This document shows, piece after piece, positions 15,241 to 23,025 of a stretch of 24,446 nucleotides of DNA. Under the pieces are notes generated by a model. The model saw only the letters and a program-made list of their open reading frames with translations. It searched no databases and had not been told where the DNA came from. Position 1 is the stretch's first letter, and each line of letters begins with the position of its first letter. The stretch is taken from assembly GCA_003460745.1 (NCBI GenBank), contig QTVU01000041.1:1-24446 (forward strand). The letters are read 5' to 3'. Both the position numbers and the translations under genes were made by a program. The DNA is from Firmicutes bacterium AM55-24TS (GTDB lineage Bacteria; Bacillota; Clostridia; UBA1381).

Positions 15241-16464
15241 TTAGATTAAGTCTTTTCTGACGTAAGCTATTTTCAATCCCTTCTGAGCAAGGTTTGTTTC
15301 AAGTGCCTCGTTCATTTCTTCAAGTGGGAATCTGTGTGTAATAAGTTCCTTAATAGGCAATCCGATTGCGATTGCTCTCTTTAAGAAATCAAATGTTGTA
15401 GCATAATCTCTAAGAGTATATACCCATGAGCCTACAAGCGTAATTTCCTTTGAGCAAAGGTCAAAGTGAGGATTGATTGTAGCGTCACCGCCGTTGATAA
15501 AGAAACCAAGTTCACAAAGTCCGCCGCCGTTTCTGATGAACTTATAGATATTGCTGTGAGCAACAGGCGAACCTGTACACTGGAATGCAAAATCTGCAAG
15601 ATGTCCGCCGAAAGCGTCCTTTACAGCATTTGCAAGGTTATCGATACCCTTGTAGTTCATAAAGTTAACTGTTTCACCGGCACCCATTCTCTTAGCGAAT
15701 GCAAGTCTTTGTTCATTACCGTCAACTGCAACGATATTTTCAATACCCATTGTGCGTAGAACTGCTATACAGATAAGACCGATAGGTCCGCAGCCCTGAA
15801 CAACAACTCTTGAGTTAAATCTCAAAATGTTAGTTGTCTTTGCTCTTTCAACAGCGTGTACCAAAACCGCACATGGCTCGATAAGAATTCTTGAATCAAG
15901 ATCAAGGTCGCTTACGTTAAATACTGTTGAACCACCTCTGATAAGAATGTAGTCACTGTACCAGCCGTTTAGGTGAACGTTATCATCAGGAAGAAGTCCG
16001 TAAACGTCTGCACCGCCTACATTTTGCTTATTAAGGTCAAACATTGTAATATCAGGATCGTCTTTGAAAATCATACAAGTAACAACCTTATCACCGATAT
16101 TTAAAGGTTTACCTGCGCTGTCTTTCTTAACGTTTTTACCCATCTTTACAATTTCACCCGTACCCTCGTGTCCAAGAACAACAGGGATAAGTGAGAATGG
16201 GTCATTCTTATATTCGTGAGCATCTGTACCGCAAACACCGCAGCCTTCAACTCTTACAAGAATATCGTCATCACCCAACTCAGGGATTGGGTATTCCTGA
16301 ATTTCAAAGTGCTTTAATTCTGTCATCATAGCAACTTTTGCAGTCTTTGGAATGTCACCGCTCGGAGCTGCTTGTGCTTTTGGAGCTGATGCAGGAGCAC
16401 CACTTGTCATTTCTTGCAAAACCTGTTGTACAAGCTTTGCTACATCATTTTCGTTTATATTCAA
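15241..16464 (-). CDS. Zinc-dependent alcohol dehydrogenase with encapsulation helix
   Basis: A medium-chain dehydrogenase of 407 residues, predicted to reduce the pathway aldehyde (for example lactaldehyde to 1,2-propanediol) and regenerate NAD+ inside the shell. The N-terminal NENDVAKLVQQVLQEM helix plus an Ala/Pro linker (about 22-40) is an encapsulation peptide absent from ordinary family members. Catalytic-zinc motifs are GCGVCGTDAHEY (Cys78) and GHE (His99, Glu100). The NAD-binding motif is GCGPIG (224-229). The four-cysteine structural zinc site of many members is not seen. The start is ambiguous: GTG 16473 abuts its AGGAG, while TTG 16464 has GGAG at 8 nt, so I prefer the TTG. It follows the aldehyde dehydrogenase by about 15 nt. 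Confidence 0.92.
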   Translation of the reverse strand: MNINENDVAKLVQQVLQEMTSGAPASAPKAQAAPSGDIPKTAKVAMMTELKHFEIQEYPIPELGDDDILVRVEGCGVCGTDAHEYKNDPFSLIPVVLGHEGTGEIVKMGKNVKKDSAGKPLNIGDKVVTCMIFKDDPDITMFDLNKQNVGGADVYGLLPDDNVHLNGWYSDYILIRGGSTVFNVSDLDLDSRILIEPCAVLVHAVERAKTTNILRFNSRVVVQGCGPIGLICIAVLRTMGIENIVAVDGNEQRLAFAKRMGAGETVNFMNYKGIDNLANAVKDAFGGHLADFAFQCTGSPVAHSNIYKFIRNGGGLCELGFFINGGDATINPHFDLCSKEITLVGSWVYTLRDYATTFDFLKRAIAIGLPIKELITHRFPLEEMNEALETNLAQKGLKIAYVRKDLI

Positions 16465-16479
16465 GGTTTTCACTCCTTT

Positions 16480-17907
16480 TTATATGATATTAAGTGCGTC
16501 TGAAAGTACGCATCTTCTCTGACGTGTAAAACTTCTCGGAGAAGTGATACCCTCACCTGTCGGACCGGCAATAGTAAAGGTTGTCCAACCTTCAGCGTTA
16601 AAGCCGATACCTGCATATGACGGAGCATTCTTAACAAATATTGTTGTACAGATTGCTTTTGCATATTGTGTCATATGGTCAACATTCTTTGAATGAAGAT
16701 GAGCGCTGTGACGATTGCCGTGTTCAGCCTTAACAGCCATTTCAACAGCCTCGTCGAATGTATCTACTCTGACGATAGGAAGTATCGGCATCATAAGTTC
16801 TGTCTGAACAAATGCCTGTGAAAACTCTGTTTCACAAATGATACATCTAATATCGTCACCGACATTGATACCGATTTGAGCAAGAATCTTCTTTGCGTCA
16901 CGTCCGACCCAATCCTTATTGATAACACGTTTTGGCTGTTCGCCCTCTTTTTTAGGCTTTGACCAAACAAGGACAACATCCTCAAGTTGTTTAACTTGTG
17001 CCGCATTGATTAGGTAAGCACCGTTCTTCAACATATTCTGAATAAGCTCGTCCGCAACATTTTTCATTACGAAGCATTCTTTTTCAGCGATACAAGGAAG
17101 ATTGTTATCAAATGTACATCCGTCGATAATATCTTTAGCCGCCTTTGGAATGTCGGCAGTATCATCAACAACAACAGGAGGGTTACCTGCGCCTGCGCCG
17201 ATAGCTTTCTTTCCGCTTGAAAGCAGCATTTTAACAACGCCCGGACCGCCTGTTGCAACAAGCATTCTTACTGATGGGTCATTAACCATCTTAGCAGAAG
17301 TTTCTCTTGTCGGTTCTTTTACTGTACATACGATATTTTCCGGACCGCCTGCCGCAAGAATAGCTCTGTTGACAAGGTCAACAGCATATGCTGAAATTCT
17401 CTTTGCGTGCGGGTGCGGATTGAATATAACACCGTTACCGCCTGCAAGCATACAGATACTGTTACAAATAACTGTACAGCTTGGATTTGTTGACGGTGTG
17501 ATTGCACCGATAATTCCGAACGGAGCCATCTCAACAAGTGTAAGACCTCTGTCACCGGATAGTGCACGGGTTTCAAGGTCAGATGTACCAAGAGTTTTAT
17601 CGGCAACAAGGTGATGCTTTAAAATCTTGTGATAAACATTACCCATTTTAGTATCCTCAACAGCCAACTTAGCCATTGGTTCAGCCTCTTCATGAGTAAG
17701 ACGTCTGATTTCCTTTATAATATTTTCCCTTTGTTCTTTATTATAATGTCTAAAGGTCGTGTAAGCTTTGTTACAAGCTGCAATGGCCTCTTCCATTGTA
17801 TCGAATACACCAAGCTGCTTTCTTGCAGGCTTGTTATCGAATGATGAAATATCCATTCCGGCAATAACGTTTTTAACGATTTCGCTTACTTGCTTTTCAT
17901 CTACCAT
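16480..17907 (-). CDS. CoA-acylating aldehyde dehydrogenase (PduP type)
   Basis: A 475-residue CoA- and NAD-dependent aldehyde dehydrogenase that oxidises a short aldehyde to its acyl-CoA. The N-terminal EKQVSEIVKNVIAGMD is an encapsulation helix as in PduP/EutE. The NAD fold is shown by TPSTNPS and GGPGVVK; the catalytic cysteine is Cys272 in NLPCIAEKE, the motif of the acylating subfamily. The likely substrate is lactaldehyde or glycolaldehyde produced by the aldolase in this operon. ATG 17907 is the likely start; its GAGGAGG overlaps the stop codon of the preceding gene, which implies translational coupling. A TTG at 17928 would lie inside that site. Confidence 0.95.
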   Translation of the reverse strand: MVDEKQVSEIVKNVIAGMDISSFDNKPARKQLGVFDTMEEAIAACNKAYTTFRHYNKEQRENIIKEIRRLTHEEAEPMAKLAVEDTKMGNVYHKILKHHLVADKTLGTSDLETRALSGDRGLTLVEMAPFGIIGAITPSTNPSCTVICNSICMLAGGNGVIFNPHPHAKRISAYAVDLVNRAILAAGGPENIVCTVKEPTRETSAKMVNDPSVRMLVATGGPGVVKMLLSSGKKAIGAGAGNPPVVVDDTADIPKAAKDIIDGCTFDNNLPCIAEKECFVMKNVADELIQNMLKNGAYLINAAQVKQLEDVVLVWSKPKKEGEQPKRVINKDWVGRDAKKILAQIGINVGDDIRCIICETEFSQAFVQTELMMPILPIVRVDTFDEAVEMAVKAEHGNRHSAHLHSKNVDHMTQYAKAICTTIFVKNAPSYAGIGFNAEGWTTFTIAGPTGEGITSPRSFTRQRRCVLSDALNII

Positions 17908-17924
17908 TAACTTTTCCAACCTCC

Positions 17925-18497
17925 TCAAGCGAATCGTGTTTTAAAATACGCGTCGGCAACCATTGCAAGAGTTGTATCTTGCTCTTTTGTGCCACCCGAA
18001 ACTCCGATTCCGCCGTATATTTTTTTGTCTGTTCTAAGCGGATAACCTCCGCCCAACAGTAATATTCCGTTTCCGTTTGTAAGTCCGTCAAGCGAGCCGC
18101 CTCTTGATTCATCAAGTGCGATATGTGTAGGCATTTTCAGTGCTACGGCTGTATAAGCCTTATCCTGTGACGCCTGAACGCTTGCTATGTAACTATCATC
18201 CATTGCGTGAAGAAGTACAAGATTTGCACCCTCGTCACGAATTGCAACAACCACTTTAACACCTAAAATCGTCGCCGCTTTTTCAACTGCCTCGGCAAGT
18301 TCTTTCGCCATAGCAATAGTCATCTTTTCGGGACTTTCATGTTTGCAATTTCCGCCGCACTTACATTGTTTTTTACACTCTTTTTTCACTTCCGGTTTAG
18401 GAGCAGAAACAGGTTTTGCGACTTTTTTTTGTTTAACGGTTTGTCCAGAGTTAAGGCGTACTGCCAACTCATCGACAAGTTCATCAATAGTTTTCAT
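17925..18497 (-). CDS. GlcG/PduO-C-like protein with encapsulation helix and Cys cluster
   Basis: A 190-residue protein. Residues 1-17 form an amphipathic helix (KTIDELVDELAVRL), then a Lys/Pro linker with four cysteines C41-x3-C45-x-C47-x3-C51 and His53. Residues about 59-190 are a GlcG/HbpS/PduO C-terminal domain (MTIAMAKELAEAVEKAA; SQDKAYTAVALKMPT; GGYPLR and GGIGVSGGT). Homologues bind haem or corrin-like cofactors or have structural roles; the function in BMC operons is not settled. The cysteine-rich linker is unusual and could bind a metal or an iron-sulfur cluster. GGAG lies 7 nt before ATG 18497; it begins 16 nt after the aldolase stop. Confidence 0.85.
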   Translation of the reverse strand: MKTIDELVDELAVRLNSGQTVKQKKVAKPVSAPKPEVKKECKKQCKCGGNCKHESPEKMTIAMAKELAEAVEKAATILGVKVVVAIRDEGANLVLLHAMDDSYIASVQASQDKAYTAVALKMPTHIALDESRGGSLDGLTNGNGILLLGGGYPLRTDKKIYGGIGVSGGTKEQDTTLAMVADAYFKTRFA

Positions 18498-18513
18498 GAT
18501 GTTTCTCCGTTAC

Positions 18514-19395
18514 TTATTTATTAAGTTGTTCCATAACTTTCTTTGTTACTTCTGCAACAAGGCTTTCCATATCCTTATTTGATGATGAAGGAGTCGGGCA
18601 AACCTGTGAAGGAAGCGGTTGGAAACCATGATAAGCGGCTGATGATTCTACGCCGTACTTTTTATTAGCCTCTGTCGGTGACATTGAGCAAGTATCGTCA
18701 CCTTCATAACAACCCGGACAAAGCTTTTCCATAGGGTGCTTACCCGGAACGCCGAATTGTTTTCTAAGTTCAACAAGTTTCTTAACTTCACCGCAAGGGA
18801 TTTCCTTTTCACCGCCAAGCATTCTTGCATAGAAAAGTAGCTTTGCGTAAAATTCTGTTGATTCCATTCTGAAGAATGCTGTGTTTAGGTCACAACCGAA
18901 TGAAAGTGCACCGTGGTTTGCAAGTAGAATTGCATCATAATCTTGAAGATATGGTTCAAGTGATTCAGGAATTTCCATTGTTGACGGTGTACCGTATTGT
19001 GCGATTGGCACTGCACCAAGGAAGATGATAGCTTCCGGCATAATTAGCTTGTCAAGCGGAATACCTGCGATAGCAAATGAAGTTGCAATCGGAGGATGAG
19101 CATGAACAACGGCATTTACGTCCGGTCTTTGCTGATAAACCTTCAAGTGCATTTTGAATTCTGATGAAGGTTTCCAAGGGCCGTTAGCCTCTTTTAGATT
19201 ACCTTGTCCATCAACTTTACAAATCATTTCAGGAGTCATGAAACCCTTACTTACGCCTGTCGGTGTAACATAGTAAGTGTTGTCATCAATTTTGACTGAG
19301 AAGTTACCGTCATTTGCGGCAACAAAACCGTCATTATAAATTCTCCTTCCGATTTCGCATAATTCTTTCTTAATTTCAAAGTCAGACTTATACAT
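18514..19395 (-). CDS. Class II (fuculose-phosphate type) aldolase with C-terminal BMC-targeting helix
   Basis: A 293-residue zinc aldolase, much longer than E. coli FucA (215). The catalytic core is residues 1-200: E79 in PSSEF as the putative catalytic acid, H98 and H100 in VHAHPP and H161 in NHGAL as zinc ligands. It should cleave L-fuculose-1-phosphate (or a related ketose-1-phosphate) to DHAP plus lactaldehyde (glycolaldehyde from pentuloses). Residues 205-270 form a linker with C226PGC229 and C236. Residues 275-292 (DMESLVAEVTKKVMEQLN) are an amphipathic encapsulation helix at the C-terminus. First gene of the operon; GAGGG lies about 7 nt before ATG 19395. Aldolase class is secure; the precise substrate is inferred. 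Confidence 0.9.
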   Translation of the reverse strand: MYKSDFEIKKELCEIGRRIYNDGFVAANDGNFSVKIDDNTYYVTPTGVSKGFMTPEMICKVDGQGNLKEANGPWKPSSEFKMHLKVYQQRPDVNAVVHAHPPIATSFAIAGIPLDKLIMPEAIIFLGAVPIAQYGTPSTMEIPESLEPYLQDYDAILLANHGALSFGCDLNTAFFRMESTEFYAKLLFYARMLGGEKEIPCGEVKKLVELRKQFGVPGKHPMEKLCPGCYEGDDTCSMSPTEANKKYGVESSAAYHGFQPLPSQVCPTPSSSNKDMESLVAEVTKKVMEQLNK

Positions 19396-19446
19396 TTGTT
19401 TTCCCTCTTTTCTTTGTTTTTTTTGGTTTTATTTTGTTTTGTCTTT

Positions 19447-19475
19447 ATTATACACCATATAAGTCTTGTTGTAAA
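19447..19475 (-). promoter_or_regulatory. Promoter and possible operator of the BMC operon
   Basis: On the minus strand, -35 TTTACA (19475-19470), 17-bp spacer, -10 TATAAT (19452-19447), giving a leader of about 45 nt before the aldolase ATG. An inverted repeat AAGTCTT-6-AAGACTT (19461-19480) overlaps the -35 and spacer, where a regulator could block or activate. A further AAGTCTT lies at 19578-19584. Within 19396-19724 no gene was seen; the rest is A/T-rich DNA. Confidence 0.65.
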
Positions 19476-19724
19476 GACTTTTTTCTGTGTTTTTGTGCTG
19501 TTTACCGCACAGACAAATTGTAAATTAATATCTTTAACTGTACATTATTATTTTATCACAAAACACCTATACTTTGCAAGTCTTTTGCGTAACATTTTGC
19601 ACAATAAAACTTATTATTTTTTCCGCTTTATCAATAATATACAATCGTAATAAGTGAATTTTGTGAAATGTAACCAAAATGTAATATTGTTGTATTATAA
19701 TTGCAATCTTACACTGTATTTCAC

Positions 19725-19759
19725 CATAAAAAATAACGGACGCATTCGCGTCCGTTATT
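19725..19759 (-). terminator. Intrinsic terminator of the SLH surface-protein gene
   Basis: A perfect 12-bp stem aataacggacgc/gcgtccgttatt with a 4-nt loop (19732-19759), followed on the minus strand by a T-rich tract (ttatttttta). It starts 20 nt after the gene's last stop codon. Confidence 0.9.
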
Positions 19760-19778
19760 GTATTATTCTGTTCAGAAA

Positions 19779-22700
19779 TTAGTCTACAAACCTGTAAATA
19801 ACGATTTCTTGTAGAGAACCCTTATCACAGAATCTTGCTATTGCATAATCACCTGTTTTTGTTTCAGAATCATATGGCTCAAGATCTGAAATCTCACTAC
19901 CGTCTGTATCAATAGAAGCCTTACCGGTCTTTATATTGATTTCAATAGTATCCATAAGCTTTGATGAGTCGAATTGAAGAGTATTCAATGCACTTGCATC
20001 AATTCCAACCTTAGCCTCATCATCAAGATCTGATGAAAGCACTGCACCATATACCATCATATTACGAGCAATAAATTGGTTATATGCACCAAACGGTAGA
20101 GCATCGGCTACAGTCTTACCTTCATATACTTGTTTATACACATCATCTGCGTCAAGTACCAAGACAATTCTATCTCCACCATCATAAAGAATATAATCGC
20201 CCTCTGATAAGTAATCAGTCAATTTAGCACCAGATTGTGCATTCCAAATATCTGTTGTTGAATAGAACTTGCTACCACCCTGGTCTGCAATAATGCCGTT
20301 ATTCTTACCCTTGTTATTCAACTTACCTAAACAGCATTCTTTGTTGTTGTAAGAGATACTTCTGCACCATTAAAGTAACCATTGATTGTGTAAACTGTGT
20401 TGTCATCATCATCAACACCAGTTTCAATTTCATTAACGACCATTGTAGGATTGTTAGCAGCCGTATCAATATCCTTTACTGCTGCAAGAGCATCCGCACT
20501 TGAAGTAAAGTTGATAAGAATTGTAGGAACATTTGTATTTTCAAATTGACCAACAACGAAATCACGGCTTGAACCGTTTTCTCTTACCACATAAGAACCT
20601 GAATTTACTGTACCAACCTTATAGTTGTCTGCATTTTTCATATCTTCTGCAGTCTTTGGAACTGACATTTCAACAATACCGTCACCAATCTTATATCCGC
20701 CAACAAGACCAGATACAACCGAAGTACTCTTTAAGTTTGTTGGATTAATTCTAAGAGCCTTGTCATCAGAAACTGTTTTAGCATTAACTGCACAATATAA
20801 TCTTGTAATATTGCCACTTGAATTAACTTTATACTTTACAAGTCTAATTGCAACATTTGCATCAGATGAAAGTTTCATAAATGAATTTGCACTTACAAGA
20901 GCTGAAATTGTTGACTTAGCCTCTTCTTTTGAAGAAAGTGTTGTAGCAGCTGTTGCTGTAGGAGCCCAGTAATCAACACTTGAACCAAGCTTATATTCAG
21001 CTGACTTACCGTCTTGAGTCATCATTTCAATAATGTAACCGCTACCATCTTCTGAATCATAGCCGTTCATAATCCAACCATACTTTTCGCCTGACTGAAG
21101 AACACTTCCGCCTGCTGATTCAATATAAGCTATACGACCGAACATATCTGTATAGAATGTTGATTGTGTACCGCTTACAAGATCGCCAACTGCAACGTTT
21201 GCAACATCGTACTTTGTACCGTTGATTGTAGCATAGCTCTTGTCAACCTTCTTTGAAATACCTGACGCCGAACCTGTAAAGCTTTCGCCTGTTACAACAA
21301 CGTCAACAACTGTATCGTCAAGACTTCTTCTGATTGTTGCTACATCGTTCTTCTTTAGGTTTCTAAGTCTGATCTCGTTACCTGCTTTTGTAACAGAGAT
21401 TGTTCTGTCTTCTGAATCGTCAAGTTTGATTGTTAGCGCCTTTGTATCGCCGAAGTTATCGTCATCTGCTACTTTACCTACGATTCTTTCGTCTGTTGCA
21501 CTTGAAACTACCATTGTTTCATATGAATCTACGAATACAACATCAAATACATCGTCCTTGTCACTGTCTACAAGTCTGATACTGCCGTTTTCAGGAAGTA
21601 GTAAATCATTGATTGATTCGCCCAATTCAGCAAGTTGGCTGTTTGATATATCTTACCGTTATATACGATTGATGCACCGGCACAGTTCTTTTTCTTGCTT
21701 ACGCCTTCGATTTTGAATTTACCTTCATCTGTATCAAAGCCTTCAACTGTTTGAATATCATCAGCATCAGCCTTGAATGTTGTTGTCTTTGATGCGTCAT
21801 ATGTTACTGCAAGAACTTTTGGTGTAAGACCGCTGTTTTCCTTGTAGTAATATGTAATCTTTTGAGCAAGGTAATCTTCAAGACCTGTTAGGTCACAGTC
21901 AAATAGCTTAGCTCATCGTCTTCATCTGAAACGATTTCGATTTGACCGTCTTGAACGTCTGTTGAAGATACGCTTGTCTTTGATGTAGCTGTAAGAACAC
22001 CCTTCTTATCGATAACGTCAAACTTAGCCTTTGCCAATGTTCCGTTAGCTTTGTAAGTAGGAGCACCGTTCTCATAGCCGTTGATTTCCTTGTATTGACC
22101 AAGAAGTGCATTATACACCATCTTGATAACTACGCCACGGTCTGAGGCAACGTCTGCCGCACCCGGTGCGTTCTTTGTGATTTCAAGGTCTGACATACCT
22201 GCAACCTTGATATAACCGTTAGGATATCCGCCGTAATATTCAGCGTCATCCTGATAGTTCATAGCATTTACAAGCATTACACATACTTGAGCATATGTAA
22301 CTTCGCCGTCAGGAACAAATGTTCCGTCGCCCATACCGCTGATGATATTAGCCTCTAAAGCTGTTTGAATTTGATCAGCAGCCCAGTGTGATGATGTTAC
22401 ATCTGTAAAACCGTTCTGATATGTAGATGTTGATGTTAAATCAAGCATTCTTAGAACGATTGATGCCATTTCCGCTCTTGTTACCTTTGAATCAGGCTTT
22501 ACACTACCATCTTCATAACCTGTGATAATACCAAGTGCACTACATAGTGAAAGTGCCTTGTCATAATAACTGTCGTTATCATAGCTGCTACCAGATGTAG
22601 TAGGAGCAACTGTAGCTACAGGAGCCTCTGTTACAGCAGGAGCCTCTGTTGCCTCTGCACCGGCAGGAGCCTCTGTTGCCTCTGCACTGGCAGGAGCCTC

Positions 22701-22862
22701 TGTTGCCTCTGCATCGGCAGGTTTTTCTGTTGCTTCTGCAGAAGTTGTTACAACTGTTTCAGCGTTTGTATCTTCATCTGCAAAGCCGACAACGCCGACT
22801 GAGCCTACAAGCATTGCTGATGCCAAAAGCGCACAGATTAGTTTTTTCATCTTGTTACCCAT
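19779..22862 (-). pseudogene. SLH-domain surface protein broken by three frameshifts
   Basis: A gene of 3084 nt from ATG 22862 (GGAGGT 6 nt upstream) to 19779. Each of the three breaks is restored by one inserted base, which would give 1028 residues. Breaks: near 21908 (one base missing in a short A run), 21631 (missing base in a GC pair) and 20329-20331 (missing base in a T run, minus strand). Fragments are 21888-22862, an unlabelled 21640-21900 stretch, 20327-21625 and 19779-20321. Residues 1-30 are a signal peptide (MKKLICALLASAMLVGSVG), then EATEAPA repeats, then SLH domains (about 100-145 and 155-205: ITGYEDGSVKPDSKVTRAEM; FTDVTSSHWAADQIQ). The rest is a large Ser/Thr/Asp-rich extracellular region. 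It is expected to sit on the cell wall by its SLH repeats. Confidence 0.85.
22636..22740 (-). repeat. 27-bp tandem repeat coding EATEAPA-type repeats
   Basis: Three near-perfect 27-bp units starting gcaggagcctctgttgcc at 22636, 22663 and 22690, followed by a degenerate copy to about 22740. They encode the 9-residue EATEAPAxA motif in the linker after the signal peptide of the SLH protein. Copy number may vary between strains by slippage. Confidence 0.85.
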
Positions 22863-22896
22863 TTGAATACCTCCATAAAATTTAAAAATATAATAC

Positions 22897-22991
22897 AAAT
22901 TGGATTTTTCCAATTTCTATTAACGAAAATCACAGACAATTATATAGCATTGTCAATACAATTAACAGTTAAAAATCAGTTATAATTGTCT
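22897..22991. promoter_or_regulatory. Inverted repeats upstream of the SLH gene
   Basis: Aaattgga-tttt-tccaattt (22897-22916) is a perfect 8-bp stem in the likely 5' leader. Further upstream, agacaattata (22934-22944) and tataattgtct (22981-22991) form a perfect 11-bp inverted repeat 36 bp apart, and gacaat (22935-22940) also pairs with attgtc (22949-22954). A TATAAT is present on the minus strand in this region but no well-spaced -35 was found, so the promoter itself is not placed. Confidence 0.4.
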
Positions 22992-23025
22992 AATTTAAAG
23001 ACTATTTTCGGTTGTTTTTATAAAT

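Noticed and set aside
17102..17614. Long antisense open frame inside the aldehyde dehydrogenase gene
   Set aside because: It is a shadow of a strongly coding gene; the product has low-complexity Ile/Ser/Pro composition and no ribosome site.
19461..19486. Plus-strand intrinsic terminator at aagtctt-aagactttttt
   Set aside because: No plus-strand gene precedes it and the stem is A/T rich; it is better read as part of the minus-strand promoter region.
19650..19700. Rex-like site, ttttgtgaaatgtaaccaaa
   Set aside because: Only one half resembles the Rex half-site, the other is not its inverse; insufficient to claim redox control.
21240..21716. Open frame on the plus strand in the SLH gene
   Set aside because: Its Ser/Thr/Leu-rich product mirrors the codon pattern of the minus-strand gene and has no domain.
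19779..22913. Three separate genes in the SLH region
   Set aside because: The fragments lack ribosome sites and starts, the stretch 21640-21900 continues the coding pattern in another frame, and one missing base at each break restores one frame.
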